Assembly: GCA_021828225.1 (NCBI GenBank)
Contig: JAKASH010000164.1
Coordinates: 1 to 6,663, forward strand
Origin: Acidobacteriota bacterium
GTDB lineage: Bacteria > Acidobacteriota > Terriglobia > UBA7540
Length of the DNA stretch: 6,663 bases
Reading direction: 5' to 3'
Positions 1-6,663 of this stretch are shown in pieces (within the stretch, counting starts at the first letter, position 1; every line of letters begins with the position of its first letter). The translations under genes were made by a program, and so were the position numbers. The notes below the pieces were generated by a model. The model saw only the letters and a program-made list of their open reading frames with translations. It was not told the origin of the DNA and ran no database searches.

Positions 1-39
1 AAGGTCGGCAAAAAGGGGAACCTTACGGAGCGATTCCAT
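1..39 (-). CDS. 5' end of a cyclic-nucleotide-binding / Crp-Fnr-like protein (partial, runs off the window)
   Basis: On the minus strand an open frame starts at ATG 39 (or the in-frame ATG 63) and reads out through base 1. It encodes M-E-S-L-R-K-V-P-L-F-A-D-L, preceded by M-S-E-S-K-E-N-R if the longer start is used. The phrase L-R-K-V-P-L-F-A-D-L is typical of the first helix of Crp/Fnr-family or other cyclic-nucleotide-binding-domain proteins. I prefer ATG 39 because AAGGA at 47-51 lies 7 bases upstream, and a TAGAAT box at 72-77 would put the transcript start near 65, leaving ATG 63 almost leaderless. The gene diverges from the regulator at 234. Only 13-21 residues are visible, so the family call rests on a short motif. 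Confidence 0.5.
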   Translation of the reverse strand, partial: MESLRKVPLFADL

Positions 40-46
40 GCGATTT

Positions 47-51
47 TCCTT
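47..51 (-). promoter_or_regulatory. Ribosome binding site deciding the start of the leftmost gene
   Basis: AAGGA on the minus strand, 7 bases from ATG 39. The alternative ATG at 63 has only a weak purine-rich stretch before it. This favours the shorter N-terminus. Confidence 0.45.
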
Positions 52-71
52 CGATTCGCTCATCGCCGCTT

Positions 72-100
72 ATTCTACTTCCAAATGATTCGCTTGGCCA
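72..100 (-). promoter_or_regulatory. Candidate sigma70-type promoter for the leftmost gene
   Basis: On the minus strand TGGCCA (100-95, 4 of 6 to TTGACA) is followed after 17 bases by TAGAAT (77-72, 5 of 6 to TATAAT). The implied transcript start is near 65, about 26 bases before the preferred ATG at 39. Motif matching only. Confidence 0.35.
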
Positions 101-154
101 TTGCGAAGGCAGTGCAGGTCATTAGTCCGAAAGCACGAGGCGGCAACGACGCTT

Positions 155-168
155 GGAATCCTCGTCAC
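155..168 (+). promoter_or_regulatory. Degenerate upstream CRP-like site, regulator promoter
   Basis: GGAA-N6-TCAC, with one good half (TCAC, 165-168) and one poor half (GGAA). Its centre is exactly 22 bp upstream of the centre of the perfect site at 177-190. Alone it would be noise. It is listed because the radical SAM promoter has a site at the same 22-bp offset with the same promoter-proximal TCAC half preserved. Confidence 0.35.
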
Positions 169-176
169 GCCATTGA

Positions 177-190
177 GTGATTTACGTCAC
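177..190 (+). promoter_or_regulatory. Perfect CRP-type operator GTGA-N6-TCAC upstream of the regulator
   Basis: GTGA at 177-180 and TCAC at 187-190 form a perfect inverted repeat with a 6-base spacer, flanked by A on both outer sides, close to the CRP consensus TGTGA-N6-TCACA. The centre is 34.5 bp from the downstream edge of the TTAAAT box at 213-218, so about 41.5 bp upstream of the inferred start near 225 (class II activator position). The downstream gene encodes a Crp-type protein whose recognition helix predicts this half-site, so autoregulation is the simplest reading. Binding by the divergent Crp/Fnr-like protein is an alternative. Confidence 0.7.
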
Positions 191-212
191 ATCATTAGGG
201 TTTGCTTTTCCA

Positions 213-219
213 TTAAATT
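213..219 (+). promoter_or_regulatory. Inferred -10 box of the regulator promoter
   Basis: TTAAATT, a weak -10-like element 22 bases after the operator at 177-190. No -35 box is visible at 17 bp spacing, as expected for an activator-dependent promoter. The same TTARATT at the same distance precedes the radical SAM gene. The inferred start near 225 would leave only about 9 bases of leader before ATG 234. Confidence 0.45.
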
Positions 220-233
220 GGCATGGGTATGGC

Positions 234-1091
234 ATGAAGAACCTTGGAAAACTAGGTACATTTCCGAGAGCTAAAACTGGCTTTTTCGCGGCGGGGAGGA
301 CGTGGGACAAGTCGCTCGCCGAATTTGTCCGCGCTCTTGAGTCCGTCAAGTCCATCGTGAATTTGCCAAAGCACGCCAAACTTCTTGAAGAAGGGCAGTT
401 ACCGGAGGGCATCTTTGTCCTGCTACACGGCAGCGTCAAGCTTTTTGTGTCGTTGAAGGGCGGGAAGACGCTTATTCTGCGAGTTGTGCAGTCGGGTGAA
501 GTGCTTGGGCTGAGCGCCACGATGTCGAGCACTTTTGCCGAGTACACGGCTGAAACCCTGAGCCCGACGCAGTTCCTTTACGTCCCACGAAAGGATTTTT
601 TGGCTTTGCTGGAGCTTCACCCGGAGATTTGTGTTTCCGTGGTGGAAGTTCTGAGCCATCAGCTTCGCGAAGCTGTGAGCATGATTCACTACTCGTCCGG
701 GTCTCAACCTGCCGTCGAAAAGCTGGCTGATCTGCTGGAATTGTGGGTATCCGAAAACGGTGAAGTGACGGATCGCGGGATCGAACTCAAGCTTCCGTTG
801 ACCCAGGAAGAGATCGGGCAGATGATTGGAGTCTCCCGTGAAACCGTATCCCGGCTGCTCGCTGAGTTTGAGGAGCAAGGTGTCCTGGAACTCGAGGGTT
901 CGCGCATACGCCTCCTGAAAGGGCACACACTTGAAGACCTGTCAGCCGCTAAGATCCGGAAGGCTGAAAAGGGAAAAGCTGAAGGGAAGCAAGATTACCC
1001 GTCCCTCTCTGAGGGCGAGCCCTCTGCCGATACACCATCCGAAGGCAACCCCAGTGAGGGAAACCCCGGTAGCCGGGAATTTCTTCACTAG
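234..1091 (+). CDS. Crp/Fnr-family transcriptional regulator, CRP-type recognition helix
   Basis: A 285-residue DNA-binding regulator. Residues about 40-125 form the cyclic-nucleotide-type beta-barrel (G-I-F-V-L-L-H-G-S-V-K-L near 60-71), followed by a long dimerisation helix and a winged HTH at about 190-225 (L-T-Q-E-E-I-G-Q-M-I-G-V-S-R-E-T-V-S-R). The recognition helix keeps the Arg, Glu and Arg used by E. coli CRP to read GTGA (R202, E203, R207). There is a single Cys (133), so no FNR-type 4Fe-4S cluster, and the canonical cAMP pocket Arg-Ser/Ala-Ala is missing (A-E-Y-T-A-E-T instead); the effector is unknown. A charged tail of about 50 residues with P-S-E-G-N repeats extends past the usual C-terminus. 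An in-frame GTG at 177 lies inside the operator, so I use ATG 234, although no good ribosome site precedes it. Its stop overlaps the convergent radical SAM stop. Confidence 0.88.
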   Translation: MKNLGKLGTFPRAKTGFFAAGRTWDKSLAEFVRALESVKSIVNLPKHAKLLEEGQLPEGIFVLLHGSVKLFVSLKGGKTLILRVVQSGEVLGLSATMSSTFAEYTAETLSPTQFLYVPRKDFLALLELHPEICVSVVEVLSHQLREAVSMIHYSSGSQPAVEKLADLLELWVSENGEVTDRGIELKLPLTQEEIGQMIGVSRETVSRLLAEFEEQGVLELEGSRIRLLKGHTLEDLSAAKIRKAEKGKAEGKQDYPSLSEGEPSADTPSEGNPSEGNPGSREFLH

Positions 1092-2188
1092 ACCCCTACC
1101 TGGACCACTTGCGGCTGATAAACGCACGAGGGATCAGCTTCAAAAGGATCACCAGTCAAGGCATACGCGCGGGAGCGCGAACCGCCGCAGATCTCTCGAA
1201 ACTCACACACGCCACATTTCCCCTTCAGATTGGATGCGTCACGTAACTTCTTGAAAAGAGGAGTGTTGCGATAGATGTCCGCCAGGGGCTGCTGCCGGAT
1301 ATTGCCCGCCGCCAAGGGCAGGAATCCGCTCGGGAAGACCTCGCCTTTGTGCGAGATAAACACAAAGCCTTTGCCGTCATTCAGGCCGCGAGGCGCACGG
1401 CCGATACCGTCGTCCGACGGCTTGCCAAACGGCATCAGGGTCGGAGCGGAGTTATTCCGCCGCTGTTTGGCCCGCCTCTGCGCCAGATACCGCCGGTAAT
1501 GCTGCGCCTCTGTCGTCTTGATGTCGAAACGGGCAGTTTGGGAGACTTCGGCGAGTTTTGCGAAGACCTGCTCAAATTCTTCGGCGGTGACCAAGTCCTC
1601 AAGTTGGCCGCGACCGGTCGGAACCAGGAAAAACACGCTCCACAGGGCCATGTCGAACGTGTTGAGCAGCGGCACCATGCTTTCAAAATCGTCCAGATTG
1701 CGCCGTGTAATGGTGGTGTTGATCTGCACGGGCAGACCAAGCTCGCCCGCCCAGCGCACAGCGTCGAGCGTCAGGCCGTAGGAACCAGGAATCCCGCGGA
1801 AGGCGTCGTGGATTTCGGGCGTGGAGCCGTCCAGGCTGACCGCCAGCCGCGCTAATCCGCAGCCTTGAAGCCTTGCAATGGCCTCCCGCGTAAGAAGCGG
1901 TGTGGCGCTCGGAGTCATTGACGTTCGGACCCCGCGGCGGGTTCCGTATTCGACCAGGTCGTAAATATCCGGCCGCTTGAGAGGGTCGCCTCCCGTCAGG
2001 ACAAACAAGGGGGCGGCCATTTCGGCTACCTGATCGATGAGGTTCCGGCCCTCCTGGGTAGAGAGTTCCAGCGGGGAACGCAGCGGCTGTGCGCAGGCCC
2101 GGCAATGAAGACAGACAAGATCACAGGCCTGAGTAACTTCCCAGATCACGATGAAAGGCCGTTCGTCGAAATTCATGATTGCCCCCAT
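1088..2188 (-). CDS. Radical SAM/SPASM protein, heme-biosynthesis-like (AhbD/NirJ-related, probably TIGR04053 type)
   Basis: A 366-residue radical SAM enzyme. The CxxxCxxC cluster motif is C22-C26-C29 (C-D-L-V-C-L-H-C-R-A), and the SAM-binding T-G-G-D-P is at 65-69. The C-terminal SPASM region has C325-x2-C328-x5-C334, then G-G-S-R-S-R-A-Y-A, G-D, and D-P-S-C355-V-Y-Q-P. That ending is characteristic of heme-pathway relatives such as AhbD (Fe-coproporphyrin to heme b) and NirJ (heme d1). The cysteine usually found in AhbD at Y-P-C-G-Y is Ser287 (F-P-S-G-F-L-P), which I recall as typical of the TIGR04053 subgroup rather than a loss in this copy. The substrate is therefore not assigned. ATG 2188 is chosen for GAAGGGG 5 bases upstream; GTG 2206 and ATG 2176 are in-frame alternatives. 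The promoter carries the same operator arrangement as the convergent Crp-type regulator, implying control by it. Confidence 0.88.
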   Translation of the reverse strand: MGAIMNFDERPFIVIWEVTQACDLVCLHCRACAQPLRSPLELSTQEGRNLIDQVAEMAAPLFVLTGGDPLKRPDIYDLVEYGTRRGVRTSMTPSATPLLTREAIARLQGCGLARLAVSLDGSTPEIHDAFRGIPGSYGLTLDAVRWAGELGLPVQINTTITRRNLDDFESMVPLLNTFDMALWSVFFLVPTGRGQLEDLVTAEEFEQVFAKLAEVSQTARFDIKTTEAQHYRRYLAQRRAKQRRNNSAPTLMPFGKPSDDGIGRAPRGLNDGKGFVFISHKGEVFPSGFLPLAAGNIRQQPLADIYRNTPLFKKLRDASNLKGKCGVCEFREICGGSRSRAYALTGDPFEADPSCVYQPQVVQVGV

Positions 2189-2193
2189 AGATG

Positions 2194-2200
2194 CCCCTTC
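2194..2200 (-). promoter_or_regulatory. Ribosome binding site of the radical SAM gene
   Basis: GAAGGGG on the minus strand, 5 bases before ATG 2188. It falls inside the reading frame of the longer GTG 2206 start, which argues against that longer form. Confidence 0.55.
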
Positions 2201-2220
2201 AAGCACAGTAGCTAACGCCT

Positions 2221-2227
2221 AATCTAA
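2221..2227 (-). promoter_or_regulatory. Inferred -10 box of the radical SAM promoter
   Basis: TTAGATT on the minus strand, 22 bases downstream of the perfect operator at 2250-2263. It matches the TTAAATT before the regulator in sequence (one difference) and in distance. The inferred transcript start is near 2215, giving a leader of about 27 bases that includes the ribosome site. Confidence 0.45.
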
Positions 2228-2249
2228 ACATGTGGCGGGCGGTCTCGCA

Positions 2250-2263
2250 GTGACGAATGTCAC
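2250..2263 (-). promoter_or_regulatory. Perfect CRP-type operator GTGA-N6-TCAC upstream of the radical SAM gene
   Basis: GTGA at 2250-2253 and TCAC at 2260-2263 on the plus strand; being palindromic, the same site reads on the minus strand. Its centre is about 41.5 bp upstream of the inferred minus-strand start near 2215, the class II activator position. The spacer (CGAATG, plus strand) is unrelated to the spacer of the site at 177-190, so shared ancestry by recent copying is unlikely. Confidence 0.7.
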
Positions 2264-2271
2264 AAAGAGGT

Positions 2272-2285
2272 GTGACCTTAGTCAT
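2272..2285 (-). promoter_or_regulatory. Second, weaker CRP-like site upstream of the radical SAM gene
   Basis: The plus strand reads T-GTGA-CCTTAG-TCAT-A; in the direction of the radical SAM gene this is ATGA-N6-TCAC, one mismatch from perfect. Its centre is 22 bp (two helical turns) upstream of the perfect site, so two dimers could bind on the same DNA face. It would sit near -63.5, a class I-like position. Confidence 0.55.
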
Positions 2286-2448
2286 AGTGCGCCACTTGTG
2301 GGTCGGATATTCTCACCTCGTTGGGTTGGCAGGGTAGCAAGATACTAAGGACTATGAACCCGATGGAAGCCCAGCGACGCATGGTGTCGGAAAGGCGTTT
2401 TTGATTACCGCAGGTTAGCCCCCCAGCGTTCCGCCCCGAACGCGCAAA
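2286..2448. other. Non-coding stretch between the operators and the palindrome
   Basis: About 160 bases with no convincing gene, RNA or strong promoter. The only open frame with an AAGG sequence nearby is a 16-codon ATG frame at 2354-2404 (M-N-P-M-E-A-Q-R-R-M, ending R-R-F), too short to support as a gene. Confidence 0.5.
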
Positions 2449-4565
<2,117 letters not shown>

Positions 4566-4584
4566 GCCGCGAAATCCATCAACA

Positions 4585-4652
4585 GATGCACAGACAACCG
4601 CGCCTTGCGCCTGGAAGAGTTCCAGCGCGAACGGATGCGATTGTCTGGGATC
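4585..4652. repeat. Nested dyad in the gap between convergent genes, possible bidirectional terminator
   Basis: Outer arms CAGACAA (4591-4597) and TTGTCTG (4641-4647) are exact complements, with GAT/ATC (4585-4587, 4650-4652) outside them. Between them lies a separate hairpin: GCGC-(C)-TGGAA (4607-4616), loop GAG, TTCCA-GCGC (4620-4628), with one bulged C. It sits about 20-85 bases after the ligA stop and before the end of the opposing gene, where a terminator is expected, but no T-run follows on either strand. Confidence 0.4.
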
Positions 4653-4718
4653 TTGAAACGTGAAGGCACTTGAGGGTGCGCTTCCGGATAGTCGGAACTG
4701 AGGCCGGGCTCAAGCTTA

Positions 4719-4746
4719 TCCCGAACGCTACGCTGCAGGTTCGGGA
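4719..4746 (-). terminator. Hairpin spanning the stop of the HesB-like gene
   Basis: TCCCGAAC (4719-4726) and GTTCGGGA (4739-4746) form a perfect 8-bp stem with a 12-base loop that contains the TAG stop (4730-4728, minus strand). A U-run is absent, so this may be a weak or Rho-aided terminator or an mRNA-stabilising end structure. Confidence 0.35.
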
Positions 4747-5024
4747 CGCTCGAAGATGAAATTGCCAGTGTCCTCGCGGTAGTCGAGCCTAAGGTCGCCG
4801 AGGGCCTGGGCCACGGTCTCGTCAACGGCCAGGCGGGTTCCAGCAGTGGTTGCCACTACGTCATCCGGTTCCGGTTCTTTCGTGTCGAGTTTCAGGGTTA
4901 AGCGCAATTCGTTCTTTCCTTCCACGGGCCGGGCGTCAACGCGCAAAATCGTGGTTTCGGGCAGCGACTTGCTGGTGGCAATCGCCTTGACCTCTTGCGC
5001 CGCCCTTTCGGTCATTTTGATCAT
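4728..5024 (-). CDS. Cysteine-free HesB/IscA-like (A-type Fe-S carrier fold) protein
   Basis: A 98-residue cytoplasmic protein whose whole length follows the HesB/IscA/ErpA pattern: start M-I-K-M-T-E-R-A-A-Q-E-V-K, the D-D-V-V strand near 54-57, L-A-V-D near 65-68, L-R-L-D-Y near 78-82 and a final G-N-F-I-F-E-R-P-E. Canonical members bind Fe or Fe-S with three cysteines (G-C-S-G near 35 and a C-terminal C-G-C). Here the protein contains no cysteine at all: the first site reads V-E-G-K and the chain ends before the C-G-C. It therefore cannot be a normal cluster carrier, and its role is unknown. The start is firm: AAGGAG lies 5 bases before ATG 5024. It is 154 bases downstream of the peptidase on the same strand, so co-transcription is possible but not evident. 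Confidence 0.65.
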   Translation of the reverse strand: MIKMTERAAQEVKAIATSKSLPETTILRVDARPVEGKNELRLTLKLDTKEPEPDDVVATTAGTRLAVDETVAQALGDLRLDYREDTGNFIFERPEPAA

Positions 5025-5029
5025 TAAAT

Positions 5030-5035
5030 CTCCTT
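5030..5035 (-). promoter_or_regulatory. Strong ribosome binding site of the HesB-like gene
   Basis: AAGGAG on the minus strand with 5-base spacing to ATG 5024, the best Shine-Dalgarno match in the window. It supports this small, cysteine-free frame being truly translated. I saw no convincing promoter in the 154 bases back to the peptidase stop. Confidence 0.65.
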
Positions 5036-5178
5036 GTTATGGGAACCGTCACAAGACAATGTTCCTGCCTCCCCTCGATCTGGTCGGAAAGAAGATTGAA
5101 GAGCCGTAGCGGTTCCGGTGGAATTCACTCTTTCTAGATTGAAACATGATGGCGATGATTGCAACCCTTATTATTTCG

Positions 5179-6600
5179 CTATTGGAGCGATGCCAGCCAC
5201 TTTGTCATAACATCAACTTTGTTTGACGGGACGCCTTCCGCCCAGCGAACCTCGTCTCCCTCGCGCAGCATGACGACTTCTCCGGAGGCGGTGTGCCCGA
5301 TGAAGCGATCCGTAGTGGAATGCGGATCAGGAGAAAGCTCCGGATATTTTTGCGAGAGAACCGCGTGGTAATCGCGGAAAAAAGCGAGAGCGTCTTCCGG
5401 ACTGGCCCAAAGTGTCCTGGCCACCAGCGCGTAGCTTTGCGTGGCAGGATCTTCATAAACAATGTAACGGTCGCCCATCCAGTTGGAACTGACTGTGTTT
5501 GCCTTGGCTTCAGTCAGGTATTGCCCCAGCAGGGAGTCGAAGCCGAGTTCACCCATAGTGTTTTCGTCCACTTCCTTAAGCCCCGGGACCGAACTGAGCG
5601 GGGTACGGCGCGGAAGCTTAACCTTGGGCAGTGACACATGGTTGAAATAGTTATTCGGCTGGAAAATGGCCTTAGTGGTCGTGGGCGGAGAAGTGAACAG
5701 GACGTTCAAGCTTTTCCAGTCCCCCCGGCCGAGGGCTTTTTCGATGAAGCTTGCGCCCTGGATGTAGGGAAAGAGCGCCTGCATTCGGAAGAAGAGCGGG
5801 GCCTTCGAAAAGACTGGAAATTCCGCCATCTGCTGGCGGATGAGAGGCGCGAACAAGGTATTGAAGCTGGGCATCGTGGAGATCGGGACGTTCCCCACCA
5901 TCCTTTGAAACATGGCGGCTGTCGCGTAGCCTTCCACTACGGCCTGGCGGGCGGCTTCAGTATCCCCGTCCTTTTGCTCGGCCTGCATGTAATGCCCGAG
6001 GTTGAAATTCTGGTCCTGAAGTGCGTGGGTCAGTTCGTGCGCCAGAACCATCTCCTGCATGTCGGACGGAATCCAGTCGGCAATGTACATCGTTTTTGTG
6101 CGTGGATCGTAAAAGCCGGCGGCTTGTTCCGTGTAAAAGCTGACCAGGAACTTTTCCAGGTCAAAGCTTCGCGAGATCAGGCCAAAAGCCCTCAGCGTGG
6201 CTTCCTGGACGTGGATTTGTTTGGGTGTGTAATCGGCATGGAGACTTTGGATCAGAAGCTTCCTGACTTCCGGGCGGCTCACCACTTTCTTTTTCACCGG
6301 AGCCTTGATAGGCAGGCCGGTGATCCGGCTCATTTCCTGCAACACCCGGTCGGCCTGGGACAGTAGAGCGGAATGATCCGGCTTCTGGGCGGTTGCCGCA
6401 CTGGTTTGGGTGCGTTCGCCGGACCAGACCTGCTGGACTGCGATTGCGAAACACAGGATGGCGAAAAGCGTGATCAGTGATCTTCGGCGGAGCCCTGGAC
6501 GTTCAGAAGATGCAGGCTGGCATGACCGTCCAGGAGGGTTCTTCTGCACAGAGGCGTGCGGTCCAGACGACATGCGGGTGCAGGTTGCAGGAATTTTCAT
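5179..6600 (-). CDS. Exported or membrane-anchored HExxH zinc metallopeptidase, family unnamed
   Basis: A 473-residue protein. A basic stretch (R-R-R near 38-40) followed by about 17 hydrophobic residues (L-I-T-L-F-A-I-L-C-F-A-I-A-V) forms a signal peptide or N-terminal anchor, so the rest should lie outside the cytoplasm. The zinc site is H188-E-L-T-H192 in A-H-E-L-T-H-A-L-Q-D-Q, with a likely third ligand E223 in V-V-E-G-Y-A, the gluzincin arrangement. Just before it is E-Q-A-A-G-F-Y-D-P-R-T-K-T-M-Y-I, typical of conserved acidobacterial metallopeptidases of undetermined substrate (possibly the DUF6782-like group). A C-terminal domain (about 355-470) contains W-M-G-D-R-Y and looks like a separate substrate or regulatory module. 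An in-frame TTG 6627 is possible. ATG 6600 has only a distant GGGGAGA (12-base spacing), so the exact start is uncertain. Confidence 0.8.
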   Translation of the reverse strand: MKIPATCTRMSSGPHASVQKNPPGRSCQPASSERPGLRRRSLITLFAILCFAIAVQQVWSGERTQTSAATAQKPDHSALLSQADRVLQEMSRITGLPIKAPVKKKVVSRPEVRKLLIQSLHADYTPKQIHVQEATLRAFGLISRSFDLEKFLVSFYTEQAAGFYDPRTKTMYIADWIPSDMQEMVLAHELTHALQDQNFNLGHYMQAEQKDGDTEAARQAVVEGYATAAMFQRMVGNVPISTMPSFNTLFAPLIRQQMAEFPVFSKAPLFFRMQALFPYIQGASFIEKALGRGDWKSLNVLFTSPPTTTKAIFQPNNYFNHVSLPKVKLPRRTPLSSVPGLKEVDENTMGELGFDSLLGQYLTEAKANTVSSNWMGDRYIVYEDPATQSYALVARTLWASPEDALAFFRDYHAVLSQKYPELSPDPHSTTDRFIGHTASGEVVMLREGDEVRWAEGVPSNKVDVMTKWLASLQ

Positions 6601-6663
6601 TGGAATGTTCAATCTCCCCGGAAGCAATAAGGACAGGTATAGCGCCAGATACCAAAGATCGGA

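Noticed and set aside
177..190. Operator as an FNR/DNR-type TTGAT-N4-ATCAA box
   Set aside because: The halves are GTGA and TCAC with a 6-base gap, which is the CRP type, and the nearby regulator has Arg, not the FNR Val, at the first recognition position.
177..233. GTG start at 177 giving the regulator 19 extra residues
   Set aside because: The GTG is the first arm of the GTGA-N6-TCAC operator and lies upstream of the inferred transcript start near 225; the extra residues do not resemble a Crp N-terminus.
2354..2404. 16-residue ATG frame preceded by AAGG, possible leader peptide
   Set aside because: Very short, ribosome site too close, and no attenuator-like structure or clear promoter links it to ligA.
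5101..5115. Small GAGCCG-TAG-CGGTTC hairpin as terminator of the peptidase gene
   Set aside because: On the minus strand the stem has an A-C mismatch, is only about five pairs and has no U-run.
5638..6366. 242-codon plus-strand frame opposite the peptidase
   Set aside because: Overlaps a well-supported metallopeptidase on the other strand and shows no domain features of its own.

Overview
The window reads as a stretch of bacterial chromosome with moderately high GC. Protein style (LigA, a Crp-type regulator, a HELTH metallopeptidase of the kind common in Acidobacteriota genomes) and a GTAGAGAC-type palindrome make an acidobacterium the best guess. That assignment is inferred from resemblance and is not proven. 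There are no rRNA, tRNA, CRISPR or transposase genes.

Layout. Positions 1-39 (-) hold the first codons of a gene that leaves the window; its N-terminus looks like a cyclic-nucleotide-binding (Crp/Fnr-like) protein. Divergent from it is a complete Crp/Fnr-family regulator (234-1091, +). The regulator runs tail-to-tail into a radical SAM/SPASM gene of the heme-biosynthesis-like (AhbD/NirJ-related) type (1088-2188, -), the two stop codons sharing a CTAG. A 364-base promoter-rich gap (2189-2552) follows, containing a perfect 12-bp palindrome. Then come the NAD+-dependent DNA ligase ligA (2553-4565, +), a short convergent gap with dyads, a small cysteine-free HesB/IscA-like gene (4728-5024, -), and a secreted or membrane-anchored zinc metallopeptidase (5179-6600, -).

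The strongest unexplained signal is regulatory. The promoters of the Crp-type regulator and of the radical SAM gene carry the same composite element at identical spacings: TCAC-N8-GTGA-N6-TCAC-N22-TTARATT. The spacers have unrelated sequence, so this is not a recent duplication. GTGA-N6-TCAC is what the regulator's recognition helix (R-E-T-V-S-R, CRP-like) should bind. The palindrome lies about 41.5 bp upstream of the inferred transcription start at both promoters, the class II activator position, and a degenerate second site lies exactly 22 bp further upstream. I infer a small positively autoregulated circuit: the regulator activates itself and the radical SAM gene, and the two transcripts converge. 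The ligand is not apparent: the protein has neither FNR iron-sulfur cysteines nor the canonical cAMP-binding arginine motif.

The ligase, HesB-like gene and peptidase look like ordinary chromosomal neighbours with no obvious functional link to this circuit.
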